Shown here: positions 25,849 through 34,407 of the stretch, in pieces | How the letters are laid out: the number at the start of each line of letters is the position of its first letter | How positions within the stretch are numbered: position 1 is the stretch's first letter | DNA from: Cyanobacteria bacterium OH_CBB_238 | Lineage (GTDB): Bacteria > Cyanobacteriota > Vampirovibrionia > Gastranaerophilales > Gastranaerophilaceae | Length of the DNA: 39,017 nt | NCBI GenBank assembly: GCA_023409995.1 | Contig: JAEYQN010000084.1 | Location: 1 to 39,017, forward strand | Direction of reading: 5' to 3' | Translations under genes and position numbers: made by a program | Notes under the pieces: generated by a model | What the model was told of the DNA's origin: nothing | Seen by the model: the letters and a program-made list of their open reading frames with translations, nothing else | Databases searched by the model: none

Positions 25849-27402
25849 TTAATAATCAGACAAGTCATCACTCAACAAACTTCCTGGGCGATCTCCTCTT
25901 CGAGAACCCAATTTCTGCTGATAACTCGCGCCATTATTAAATTGTCCTTTACTAACAGAAAGGCTTTCTCCATTAACAATAAGTGACATTCTATCAACAA
26001 TATCATTCATAGATGCAGTTTGTGCAAATAATTCTTGTGATGCAGCGGCTGTATCATCAGCTGTCTGAACACTAGAATGCATTACTTGCTCCATCTGAGA
26101 AATAGCTTTATGTATTTGGGCAACACCTATTGATTGCTCATTAGTAGCAGCAGAGATATCATCCAATAACTCACTAACTTTTTTAGCTTCGTTGTCAATA
26201 CCTTCAACTGACTCATATACTGATTTAGCAATTTCAACACCTTCTTCAGAAAGTCCAATATTATTTTCTATCAACTCAGTTGTCTCACGAGCAGATTGAG
26301 TACTTCTTTGAGCCAAGTTTCTGACTTCTTCTGCAACAACAGCAAAACCCTTACCTGCATCACCAGCTCTTGCCGCTTCTACTGCAGCATTCAAAGCCAA
26401 TATATTTGTTTGGAAGGCAATTTCGTCAATAACTTTAATAATTTTAGAAATCTCATTACTGGATGATCTTATATGATCCATCGAACTCATCATTTTTTCC
26501 ATTTCAGAATGGCTCTTAGAAGCATTATCTTTAGCCTGCCTAGCAAGCCTTGCAGCTTGATTTGTATTTTCATTTGTTCTTTGAACCATTGATGACGTCT
26601 CTTCCAGTGTAGCTGAAACTTCTTGAATAGAAGCGGATTGTTCAGTACTTCCTTCAGCTAATTTTTGACTTGCGCTTTCTAAGTGATGAGAAGCCTCAAG
26701 AATTTGTCCGGAGCTATTTGTCAGATCGTTTGTTATTGAATTAAGTGAGCCATTTATTTTTCTAACAAATGTAAATTGTACTACTCCAATTATCAATAGA
26801 ACAACGACCAAATTACTCACGAATATACTTAAGAATGTTTCTGCTACTTGCTTATCGATTTCATCCACATATATACCGGTCGCGATTACCCAACCCCACT
26901 CAGGAAAAGCTTTTGATGTTGAAAGTTTAGGAAATAGTTTATTTGTCGGTTGTCCCTGTTTAGTCCATCTGTAAGAAACGAATTCTTGCTTTCCAGACTT
27001 AGCCGCCTCTGACAGCTCCAAGAAGAACTGTTTTCCATCCTTATCAGATACTTGGGCTATATCTGATCCTTTCGGTTGTGTTGGGTGTAATAGAAATTTA
27101 TTGTTATTATCATTAACCCACACATAATTTGTCCCTTGATAACGCATACTCTTCAAATTTTCTAAAGCAAGTTTTTTTGCTTCTTCCTGAGAATATAAAC
27201 CGCTATCAGCCTTTATTTTATAGTCTTTAACCGCATTCAAGGCTAACTCAACTACCTCTTCCGTTTTGTCTTTTGCCGCATCTAAAAGAGCATTTCGAAT
27301 ATCCATAATCGCCAACGAAACCGAACATAAGAATACCAAGACACTTATTCCTATAGTAAGTAACGTTATTTGCTTCCCAAGACCAAATTGTTGTTTACTC
27401 AT
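25849..27402 (-). CDS. Methyl-accepting chemotaxis protein with Cache sensor
   Basis: This protein has 517 residues from the ATG at 27402, which has a GGAG ribosome-binding site. A TTG five codons upstream is unlikely. TM1 is about residues 9-35. The extracytoplasmic single-Cache domain (about 40-185) contains [23 protein letters not shown] and [16 protein letters not shown]2 is about 190-215. No clear HAMP consensus follows. The cytoplasmic coiled coil has the invariant hairpin tip [23 protein letters not shown] near 325-347. It senses a small external ligand and signals through CheA/CheW to the flagellum. The C-terminus lacks the NWETF-type tether for CheR. The single-Cache fold often binds small carboxylates, but the ligand here is unknown. 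Confidence 0.95.
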   Translation of the reverse strand: MSKQQFGLGKQITLLTIGISVLVFLCSVSLAIMDIRNALLDAAKDKTEEVVELALNAVKDYKIKADSGLYSQEEAKKLALENLKSMRYQGTNYVWVNDNNNKFLLHPTQPKGSDIAQVSDKDGKQFFLELSEAAKSGKQEFVSYRWTKQGQPTNKLFPKLSTSKAFPEWGWVIATGIYVDEIDKQVAETFLSIFVSNLVVVLLIIGVVQFTFVRKINGSLNSITNDLTNSSGQILEASHHLESASQKLAEGSTEQSASIQEVSATLEETSSMVQRTNENTNQAARLARQAKDNASKSHSEMEKMMSSMDHIRSSSNEISKIIKVIDEIAFQTNILALNAAVEAARAGDAGKGFAVVAEEVRNLAQRSTQSARETTELIENNIGLSEEGVEIAKSVYESVEGIDNEAKKVSELLDDISAATNEQSIGVAQIHKAISQMEQVMHSSVQTADDTAAASQELFAQTASMNDIVDRMSLIVNGESLSVSKGQFNNGASYQQKLGSRRGDRPGSLLSDDLSDY

Positions 27403-27696
27403 TTCTCTGAACTCCAATTAACTACTAAACATTAAAAATCTGCAAGAAAGAAATTACAATATCTTCTAGACGCAAAATAGCAGTACCCAACCGTACTATC
27501 TTATTCCAGAACTATAGCAAACTTTCTTATTTATTTTTTAACTACTTTTCGCAAAAACCTCTAAATAGAGATTTCCGAAGACATTATACCATATTTTCAA
27601 AAAATTGATTAATTTTTTCCACTATTTCATCTAAAAAAATTACATAAGCATTTTTAGTGGCTTTTATTTTAATCTTTTATATCTTATAATTGGTTT
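27403..27696. other. Divergent intergenic region, chemoreceptor / HEAT-like gene
   Basis: About 294 AT-rich bases hold the two outward promoters. A TATAAT at 27684-27689 lies about a dozen bases before the HEAT-like ATG, with no good -35. On the minus strand a weak hairpin (CTCTA/TAGAG) is followed by TTTTT near 27555-27575. I found no convincing sigma-28 promoter for the chemoreceptor. Confidence 0.35.
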
Positions 27697-28938
27697 ATGA
27701 AAAAATTAGATGAGTATATAAGAGACATAACATCAAAGGACGAAACAAAAGCAATAGATGCTGCTAAATATCTTTTGGATAACTCTGATATTGAATTATT
27801 CAAGGCCTTGTCCGAAAAAACAGCATTTTTATTTGACTTCATAAAAGATAATGTTTCAAAAAGACTAATAAAAAGTTCTAATAAAGATAATTACAAAAAT
27901 ATTTTCAATTTTTTTAACACCTACTCTGATGATTTTGATGATACATTTGCACAAATACTTGCGCAATATGCTGATGAACAATTAACTGACTATGTTTTAG
28001 ACATATTAGAAAATGGTAACATTGAGCAGAAAACATACGCATCAAAATATTTTACCTATATTCCCGATACAGTTGCAACAGAGATATTACGAGAATACTG
28101 TTTTTCGGATTTTGAAAATCTAAGCTTTAATGCGTCGCAAGCATTAGGAAAAATGGATGACCAAATCTCTTTTGAAGCCGCACTTAAAAAGCTTGGTTCA
28201 GACGACGATTTCGAAAAACTAAAAGCAGTAAAGTTTTTTGTAGCATTTCAGAAAAGACCGCCTTTAGATGAAATTTTTGATGCATTAAGATCGTCATCAA
28301 TGCCAGAAAACATAGCAGGCCAAATTCCTTATCTTGTAAACTTAGTATCATTACTTAAAACAGATAAAATAAAAAATACCATTATCACAATAGAAAATAT
28401 CATTTCAGGGTTGGGGGAAATCCTACCTCTATCACAAATTTTTCAAATAGAACTATATGAAATTATTGAGCAGCTAATTGAAATAAACCAAGAAGAAAAT
28501 AAGTATAGAAGCAAAATTTCACAAATATTATTGAAAGCATTGGCAAAAATTGAAACCATTTGCAAAAATGACGAATATACTTTTGATGAAGATAAAAATA
28601 CAAAGCAAGAACTAAATGATATTTATAAACTATTAAACGATCAACCTGAATTATTTTGGGACACCCAAAAAGCAAATATAATCGAAGAATTGGATCACTG
28701 CAGACACAGAATATTAAGTGCGCTGGAAGTTATAAAAGAATTTAAGCTAAAAAGTACCATCGAAAAAATGAAAGGGCTTCTAGAACATGACAATGAGATT
28801 GTAATTTGTGAAGTTGCTTCAACATTAAAAGAGCTCGGAGCATTATCGGAAGTTGATAAAAGTAAGGTCCTAAACAAAATAACCGATAAAAACATATATG
28901 CAATTATAGAAAGCTATTGGGGAACAGATGGCGCATAG
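27697..28938 (+). CDS. HEAT-repeat-like helical protein of unknown function
   Basis: This 413-residue protein is made almost entirely of predicted alpha helices. Several stretches look like HEAT units: LRE YCF-type pairs around 130-200 (NLSFNASQALGKMDDQISFEAALKKLG, then FEKLKAVKFFVAFQKR) and the C-terminal KSTIEKMKGLLEHDNEIVICEVASTLKELG. Such proteins are usually scaffolds that bind other proteins. No enzyme motif, signal peptide or TM helix is seen. The gene overlaps the ZIP transporter gene by 11 bases, so the two are translated together. No specific function can be assigned. The HEAT call comes from helix pattern, not a profile search. Confidence 0.7.
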   Translation: MKKLDEYIRDITSKDETKAIDAAKYLLDNSDIELFKALSEKTAFLFDFIKDNVSKRLIKSSNKDNYKNIFNFFNTYSDDFDDTFAQILAQYADEQLTDYVLDILENGNIEQKTYASKYFTYIPDTVATEILREYCFSDFENLSFNASQALGKMDDQISFEAALKKLGSDDDFEKLKAVKFFVAFQKRPPLDEIFDALRSSSMPENIAGQIPYLVNLVSLLKTDKIKNTIITIENIISGLGEILPLSQIFQIELYEIIEQLIEINQEENKYRSKISQILLKALAKIETICKNDEYTFDEDKNTKQELNDIYKLLNDQPELFWDTQKANIIEELDHCRHRILSALEVIKEFKLKSTIEKMKGLLEHDNEIVICEVASTLKELGALSEVDKSKVLNKITDKNIYAIIESYWGTDGA

Positions 28939-29728
28939 CGATATCATAGCAATATTAATAACATTATTAGCAGGGCTTGCAACTGTTGGTGGTGGTTTTT
29001 TAACATTTTTTATAAAAAGAGACAATATCCACGCACTCTCTGTTGGACTAGGATTCTCAGCAGGCGTAATGATTTTCATTGCGCTATATGCAATTTTACA
29101 CGAATCCCAAGATTTTTTATCACCATTATTCCCAAATAAAGCACAAATGATAACATTTATTTCCTTCTTTATCGGTACAGGAGTTGCATCATTGGTGGAT
29201 TTCTTTCTTCCTGCCCATATAAGCTCGGGCTTATTTGACGTAAACAGTATCCCTGAAAACACAGATGAAGTTGCAAAACCGCAAATTAGTAGAGCGGCTT
29301 TGCTTACCACGTTAGCTATATCAATACACCGTTTTCCCGAAGGTTTAGCAACTTTTCTGGTTGCCAGCGCAGACTTAAAGCTAGGAATCCCATTTGCCAT
29401 TGCAATAGCAATACATAACTTACCAGAAGGAATCGCCATTGCCCTTCCGGTATACCATTCAACTGGAAAAAAGAGACTTGCGGTATTTTATACATTAGTT
29501 GCAGGTTTGGCTGGACCGGTAGGAGCTATTATAGGAATGTTTATTGCAAGATTATTTTTGCCCGAAATAGCTGTTGGAATGATGTTTGGCGCTGTTGCGG
29601 GAATAATGATATATATATCTCTTGATACACTTTTGCCTCTAGCAAGAGAATATGGGGATAACCACCATGTAATGTTAGGTATTATATCCGGAATGTTTTT
29701 TATAAGCCTAAGCATGCTGTTATTTTAG
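28928..29728 (+). CDS. zupT: ZIP-family divalent metal transporter, ZupT-like
   Basis: This 266-residue protein has about eight TM helices. The metal-binding signatures of ZIP proteins are present in helices 4 and 5: HRFPEG at 134-139 and HNLPEG at 163-168. These bind Zn(II) and other divalent metals (Fe, Mn, Co) in the ZupT branch. The cytoplasmic loop before them (about 100-120) is short and not His-rich. It imports metal into the cytoplasm. The length is close to that of enteric ZupT. It shares a transcript with the HEAT-like gene and is convergent with the PDZ gene, with three bases between the stops. The exact metal preference cannot be read from the sequence. Confidence 0.92.
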   Translation: MAHSDIIAILITLLAGLATVGGGFLTFFIKRDNIHALSVGLGFSAGVMIFIALYAILHESQDFLSPLFPNKAQMITFISFFIGTGVASLVDFFLPAHISSGLFDVNSIPENTDEVAKPQISRAALLTTLAISIHRFPEGLATFLVASADLKLGIPFAIAIAIHNLPEGIAIALPVYHSTGKKRLAVFYTLVAGLAGPVGAIIGMFIARLFLPEIAVGMMFGAVAGIMIYISLDTLLPLAREYGDNHHVMLGIISGMFFISLSMLLF

Positions 29729-29731
29729 CTA

Positions 29732-30127
29732 TCATTTTCGCCTAGGCAAACACTCTGGGCATAATGTAATATACATGATGTGATTTTCACCTGCCCTAAG
29801 TATTCCAATAACCAAATTTTTCTCAGGGTCTGAGAGTGTTAGTGTTTCCAAAAAACGCTCTAGTGTGGTAACTTTTTTATAATTTAAAGAAACTATTATA
29901 TCTTTGCTTAAGATACCAGCTTTTTCGGCAGGAGTATCTTCTAAAACTTCTTTTACTTTTATGTAATTTCCATTCTCTTCAACACCAAAACCAATAATTT
30001 TAGCCTTATCTCTATAGTGTTTTATAATTTTATGTTCAATAATTTTTTGGCTAAAATAGTTGGTATCCGCAAAGCCAAGCAAACAAATAATTAATAAAGA
30101 GAGGATAATGTACTTAAAATTATCCAT
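29732..30127 (-). CDS. Membrane-anchored or secreted single-PDZ protein
   Basis: This 131-residue protein has an N-terminal hydrophobic segment (YIILSLLIICLLGF, about residues 6-19), which is a signal peptide or membrane anchor. A PDZ domain (about 45-118) follows, with the family core IKVKEVLEDTPAEKAGILSKDIIVSLNYKKV. No protease domain is attached. PDZ domains bind the C-termini of other proteins, so this may be a periplasmic adaptor. The C-terminus contains a CPEC pair. It lies 88 bases downstream of glyS on the same strand, with an AAGGA ribosome-binding site, and may be co-transcribed. The role is unknown. Confidence 0.8.
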   Translation of the reverse strand: MDNFKYIILSLLIICLLGFADTNYFSQKIIEHKIIKHYRDKAKIIGFGVEENGNYIKVKEVLEDTPAEKAGILSKDIIVSLNYKKVTTLERFLETLTLSDPEKNLVIGILRAGENHIMYITLCPECLPRRK

Positions 30128-30215
30128 GCCAATTCCTTCTTTTCTTCAATAACATTCCTACCTGATGGAACAAATTAGAAAAGAATTTTTTAGCTTTCCT
30201 TAGATTGTCCCAAAT

Positions 30216-32249
30216 CTAGTATACAATTTTACTGAAATCAGCTATCTTATCAAATTTTTGTTTAGTTTGAGACAATAAATTAATTCTGTTTTGCTTAATT
30301 CTCTCATCTTCATCCATTACAAGTACATTATCAAAGAACTCAGTTATAACATTAACTGACTTAACTAATTCAGCAACTAATTGTTCATAACTTAGTTTAT
30401 CTGTATCAATAGCCTTCATGCAATCCCAAAGAGCATTCTCCGACTGAGTAATAAACAAATCGACAGTTGGGGGATGATTTGTTTCATCTTTTTTTATTAT
30501 TCTTATAACTCTATTTACAGACTCATGAAATTTAGAATACTCAGGCCTACTCACTAAATCAGTCACGATTTTTATTCTTTCAACAAAATCTTTTAAATCA
30601 GATAAAACATTTTTTTGGCTGACACAAGCATCTACTACATCATATTTATATTCATCAGAATATAAAATAATCAATCTTTGCTCAAAAAAGTCCTTAACCT
30701 TGGTATAAAGTTCTTCTTTTGCAGCAGTATCAATATCAAGAGGCAACAAGCTAATTGATTTCTTTATTAAATCGTCTAAATTTACATTCAACTCATTTAA
30801 TATGACCGTCTTTAGAATGCCTAATGTTGCTCTTCTAACACCCAATGGGTCTTGTGAACCGGTAATTTTTTTACCTTCTGCAAATACGGCAACTATTGTG
30901 TCAATTTTATCAGCAATACCGACAATCTGGCCTTCAATTCCCTGTGCAACTTCTGATTCAGCATTTAATGGAAAATAGTGTTCTTTTATCCCTTGAGCCA
31001 CTTCTTTTTTCTCTCCAGATAAGAGCGCATAGTCCGCACCAATAAAACCTTGAAGCTCTGTAAACTCAAATACCAATTTAGTTACCAAGTCGGCTTTACA
31101 TAAAAGAGCGGTACGTTCAATTGAATCAGTTGAAATATCCAAGCTTGATGCAATATATTTTGAAAGTTCAATAATTCTATTAGTTTTGTCATAAACAGAC
31201 CCCAAACCTTTTTGAAAAGTAACACCTTTTAATGTTTCAACATTTTCAGCAAAAGATTTTTGAGTATCCTCCTTAAAGAAAAATATGGCATCTTCCAATC
31301 TTGCCCTTACAACTCTTTCGTTCCCTGCTTTAATATTTTCAAAAACATCTCCGACATAATTAGCCATGGTTATAAATTTATTCAACAATTTTCCATTTTT
31401 ATATAGCGGAAAATATCTTTGATGAGAGGCCATAACAGTAACTGTTACTTTTTCAGGAATGTCTAAATATTTTTCTTCAAAATCGCAAACAACAGGAACT
31501 GGCCATTCTGTCAGATAGGTAACTTCATCCAGCAATTCATCATCCAAAATGACATCTGCACCCAACTCGTTTGCTTTAATCTTAGCCAATTTAACGATTT
31601 CTTGCTTTCTTTTTTCACTATCAACAATAACATTAGCCCTATAAAGGCTATCAATATATTCATCTGGATTATTAATAACAACAGAGTCAGAGCTAAATCT
31701 ATGACCCCTTGAGACATTGGATGAAACAACATCAGCAATTTCAAATTCAACTTTTTCATTATTAAGAATAGAAACAATCCACCTAATGGGTCTTTGAAAC
31801 TTCAAATCAAAGTCAGCCCATCTCATAAAATGAGATCCCTTTAACTTAAATATAGTTTCTGGAATGACAGTCTTCAAAATGTCTTGTATAGATTCACCTT
31901 TTTGTTCAATTTTTGCCCAAATATAATTATTTTCTCTATATAGCTTCTCTACAGTAACGCCATTTTTATTTGCAAACCCTATCGCCGCTTTAGTAAGGTT
32001 ACCTTCTTTATCATATGCAATACTTTCGATAGGACCTTTTAATAATTTCTGAACATCATCTTGCTTAGCAGGCAAACCATCAACTATCAACGCAATTCTT
32101 CTTGGCGTTGCATAGGCATCAATATTTGTGTATGATATTTTGCACTCATCAAGAGCCTTTTTAAGTCCATCCTTGAGCTGTTCCATAGCCGCAGGTATAA
32201 ATTTATAAGGAAGTTCTTCTGTTCCGATTTCGAGCAAGTATTTATTCAT
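30216..32249 (-). CDS. glyS: Glycyl-tRNA synthetase, beta subunit
   Basis: This protein has 677 residues from the ATG at 32249, preceded by AAGAGG. A frame open to 32276 adds nine residues not found in the family. The N-terminus (MNKYLLEIGTEELPYKFIPAAMEQL) is diagnostic of the bacterial GlyS beta chain. Further blocks are YATPRRIALIV, KGSHFMRWADFDLKFQRPIRWIVSI and SQDPLGVRRATLGILK. The beta chain binds tRNA-Gly, through a C-terminal anticodon-binding region, and works with the catalytic alpha chain GlyQ. glyQ is often adjacent upstream but is not seen in this window. The next plus-strand gene is tRNA-Asp, divergent. Confidence 0.97.
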   Translation of the reverse strand: MNKYLLEIGTEELPYKFIPAAMEQLKDGLKKALDECKISYTNIDAYATPRRIALIVDGLPAKQDDVQKLLKGPIESIAYDKEGNLTKAAIGFANKNGVTVEKLYRENNYIWAKIEQKGESIQDILKTVIPETIFKLKGSHFMRWADFDLKFQRPIRWIVSILNNEKVEFEIADVVSSNVSRGHRFSSDSVVINNPDEYIDSLYRANVIVDSEKRKQEIVKLAKIKANELGADVILDDELLDEVTYLTEWPVPVVCDFEEKYLDIPEKVTVTVMASHQRYFPLYKNGKLLNKFITMANYVGDVFENIKAGNERVVRARLEDAIFFFKEDTQKSFAENVETLKGVTFQKGLGSVYDKTNRIIELSKYIASSLDISTDSIERTALLCKADLVTKLVFEFTELQGFIGADYALLSGEKKEVAQGIKEHYFPLNAESEVAQGIEGQIVGIADKIDTIVAVFAEGKKITGSQDPLGVRRATLGILKTVILNELNVNLDDLIKKSISLLPLDIDTAAKEELYTKVKDFFEQRLIILYSDEYKYDVVDACVSQKNVLSDLKDFVERIKIVTDLVSRPEYSKFHESVNRVIRIIKKDETNHPPTVDLFITQSENALWDCMKAIDTDKLSYEQLVAELVKSVNVITEFFDNVLVMDEDERIKQNRINLLSQTKQKFDKIADFSKIVY

Positions 32250-32358
32250 AAAAAGCCTCTTAGAATTTTCTAGCATGTATTAAAATTATAAATTAAAAAG
32301 AAATTGAGTAAATGCTTCTAAAAATATTAGGCGCCAAAAACAAATATAAATAACTATA

Positions 32359-32387
32359 TTGCAAATTATTTTTTCTTGTTTTATAAT
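32359..32387 (+). promoter_or_regulatory. Promoter of tRNA-Asp
   Basis: TTGCAA at 32359-32364 and a consensus TATAAT at 32382-32387 are separated by 17 bases. The predicted start point is some 15 bases before the mature tRNA. This is the clearest housekeeping promoter in the window. Confidence 0.8.
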
Positions 32388-32407
32388 TGCTTTACCGAAA
32401 TGGCAAT

Positions 32408-32484
32408 GGGATCGTAGCTCAGTTGGTTAGAGTGCCTGCCTGTCACGCAGGAGGTCGCGAGTTCGAGCCTCGTCGGTCCCGCCA
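32408..32484 (+). tRNA. tRNA-Asp (anticodon GTC)
   Basis: The acceptor stem GGGATCG pairs with CGGTCCC. The D-arm (GCTCAGTTGGTTAGAGT) is normal. The anticodon stem CCTGC/GCAGG holds loop CTGTCAC with anticodon GTC, and the T-arm is GCGAGTTCGAGCCTCGT. The discriminator is G, as expected for Asp, and CCA is encoded. A promoter and a terminator bracket it as a single-gene transcript. Confidence 0.97.
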
Positions 32485-32487
32485 CTT

Positions 32488-32516
32488 AAAAAAGACCCTT
32501 AAAAGGGTCTTTTTTA
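32488..32516 (+). terminator. Intrinsic terminator of tRNA-Asp
   Basis: The stem GACCCTT / AAGGGTC has a 2-base loop, extended by an A-run pairing with the T-run, and ends in TTTTTT. It begins four bases past the tRNA CCA. Confidence 0.93.
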
Positions 32517-32544
32517 TTGCGTTTGAGAGTTCGAGAGTCTGTAT

Positions 32545-33186
32545 TCAAATTATAACTTCTTTTTCTAAATACTCTATCAAGCCGCTACTATCTAGAGCAT
32601 CCAATACTGACCTACCAGAACAGCGTATCTTATTTAAACGCAATGTAAAATCATCATAATTATAATAATATGTGGATTTATCTTCTGTCTTTGCAATACA
32701 AAGAAAATCCAAATCACTTACAAAAGACTCAACCGTTCCTAGACTTTGTACGAAATGATTCATTTGATCTTTATTTATATCAGTTATTGATTGTTTATAG
32801 AAATAGATTACAAATTTTCTATAAGAAAATGAATAGTCCTTGATTACAGATAAAACCCTCCTGATTTCTTCTGATAACCCGTGTCTCTCTTGATCAAAAT
32901 CAATATGATCTCCCCAACTAGCCATTTCATTTGGAACAGTATCTGAAAAATTCGTAGCCGTATATACAAAGTAATCGTCGATCAAATATGATAAATTATT
33001 TTTTAAATCTAATAACTTGTCATAAAAATCAATGTAAATTTCCTGTTTTCGCTTAACAAAAGAATCTTTTTGCCAACGATCTTCCTCTCTTTTTTGAGTT
33101 AAATTAAAAATTATTAATGCAAAACCGAAAGGAGCTAAAATTTCCACTATCTTAATCAAAAAATCAAATGTTTCTTTATTCATCAT
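32545..33186 (-). CDS. Hypothetical protein with one N-terminal TM helix
   Basis: This 213-residue protein has a single predicted TM segment near residues 8-28 (LIKIVEILAPFGFALIIFNL). A basic, charged stretch (TQKREEDRWQKDSFVKRKQEIYIDFYDKLLDLK) follows, then a helical cytoplasmic-looking domain rich in Tyr, Phe and Asp. I do not recognise a family. Membrane-anchored proteins with this opening occur as accessory genes in several genomes, but I cannot assign a function. Two adjacent ATG codons (33186 and 33183) are possible starts. It is transcribed towards the tRNA-Asp terminator, and its start lies near an unexplained leader region, which suggests an accessory insertion. Confidence 0.65.
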   Translation of the reverse strand: MMNKETFDFLIKIVEILAPFGFALIIFNLTQKREEDRWQKDSFVKRKQEIYIDFYDKLLDLKNNLSYLIDDYFVYTATNFSDTVPNEMASWGDHIDFDQERHGLSEEIRRVLSVIKDYSFSYRKFVIYFYKQSITDINKDQMNHFVQSLGTVESFVSDLDFLCIAKTEDKSTYYYNYDDFTLRLNKIRCSGRSVLDALDSSGLIEYLEKEVII

Positions 33187-33456
33187 CCTATTTTAGCAAT
33201 GTTTTTCAAAAAAGAAAAACACTTAATAATCAATTTAAATTAAACCGTTTTTTAGAATTTATATGTAAAATAATTTTATCCATATCACCTATTACAAAAT
33301 AATCATATAAAGTGAATGCCAAAAGTTCGACATTAGTAGCATTAATGCCGCCATTTATAAAAAGTCCACATAAGTGGGCTTTTTTAATATGAATTTTCTA
33401 TTAAAATAGCAAAAAATTTCTTTCACTTGTTTTAAACACTCAAAAAGGTGTGTTAA
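33187..33456. other. Intergenic region upstream of the papain-like gene
   Basis: About 270 AT-rich bases separate the divergent unknown gene from the papain-like gene. Two hairpins occur near its right end (33328-33350 and 33362-33381), the second ending in T residues. I see no convincing promoter and no ORF. Confidence 0.4.
33362..33385 (+). terminator. Terminator-like hairpin in the leader of the papain-like gene
   Basis: The stem AAGTCCAC / GTGGGCTT (one G-U pair, 4-base loop) is followed by six T residues on the plus strand. No annotated plus-strand gene ends here, as tRNA-Asp has its own terminator. It may end a small RNA or attenuate the gene at 33457. A second imperfect hairpin (cgacatta / taatgccg, one mismatch) lies just upstream at 33328-33350. 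Confidence 0.6.
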
Positions 33457-34263
33457 ATGAAAATATCTCCAGTTAGCATAAGTCATCAAAGGACAAATTT
33501 TGGCATAATTGCAAAAAATGAATCTTACGAAAACCAAAATGCAAGTAAAGAGAACCACAATACGTTAGCAAAAATTTCCAAAGATAATTATATTGCATAC
33601 GTAAACTTAACCAAAGAGAAAAAGCAGCAAAACATATCAGCTATTGCAAACGAAACTATGCAGTATGTAAAAAGTATGGGATTAAAGTCTCAAACAAAAA
33701 TGGAATTAGAAAATCCATTTATAAAATATACTCCGACGGGAGAATATAAAGAGCTTGTGGATAAAATGTCTTATATTCACAACATAAGACGAGGTAAAAG
33801 CATAGATGATTTCGTCGCAACCACATTAAAAATAGTTCCGGCAATGGGCGTGGGCAATTGTAGTGAGCAGGCTATCCTAGTAGCAGATTATTTGATAAAC
33901 AGTAAAAACATAGATAACGTCGCACTAGTCGCAGCAACAATAAAAGGGCAAGATCCATTTGATCCAAATGCAGAAGATCAACATGTCTTCGTTGTAACAG
34001 GATTAGCCCAAGATGCAGAGATAGACAACCCAAAAACATGGGGTGAAGAGGCAATAATTATAGATCCTTGGGCCAATATATTGGCACCAGCAGAAAGTGA
34101 TAACCCCGGAATTTCAGGCCTAAACAAATTATACATGACATTTAGAACTAAATTAATGACATTCGAAAACTATTCGAATTATATAGATCCAACCCATGAT
34201 AAAGACTCAAAATTTAATTGGGAAAACCATAAGAAAATCAGTACTCAAGACAAAGCAAGCTAA
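33457..34263 (+). CDS. Predicted papain-like cysteine enzyme (Cys-His-Asp), candidate exported effector
   Basis: This 268-residue protein has three well-spaced motifs typical of papain-like or transglutaminase-like folds: Cys135 in GVGNCSEQAILVADYL, His176 in EDQHVFVVTG and Asp203 in AIIIDPWANIL. Together these resemble the catalytic triad of proteases and deamidases found among bacterial toxins and effectors. The first 45 residues are polar and probably disordered (KISPVSISHQRTNFGIIAKN). There is no signal peptide or TM helix, so export, if any, would need a dedicated secretion route. The ATG at 33457 lies past a terminator-like leader. The next gene has a similar N-terminus. The activity (protease, deamidase or transglutaminase) cannot be told apart from sequence alone. 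Confidence 0.65.
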   Translation: MKISPVSISHQRTNFGIIAKNESYENQNASKENHNTLAKISKDNYIAYVNLTKEKKQQNISAIANETMQYVKSMGLKSQTKMELENPFIKYTPTGEYKELVDKMSYIHNIRRGKSIDDFVATTLKIVPAMGVGNCSEQAILVADYLINSKNIDNVALVAATIKGQDPFDPNAEDQHVFVVTGLAQDAEIDNPKTWGEEAIIIDPWANILAPAESDNPGISGLNKLYMTFRTKLMTFENYSNYIDPTHDKDSKFNWENHKKISTQDKAS

Positions 34264-34407
34264 TAAAATAATATTTCATAAAGTTGGCTAAATTTGTAAA
34301 ATATTATTATGTTTGTAACAAAACAACTAGTCAGAACGAGAATAAAGTTGTTTAATATACAAAAGCCGAAATTATAAAATTATTCATTAGTGAAAAGAGA
34401 GACAAAA

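Noticed and set aside
27403..27560. Sigma-28 promoter for the chemoreceptor
   Set aside because: TAAA-like and GCTATAG-like elements are present but not at the required spacing.
32387..32659. Plus-strand frame over tRNA-Asp
   Set aside because: It spans the tRNA and its terminator and is opposed by the unknown minus-strand gene; it is a chance frame.
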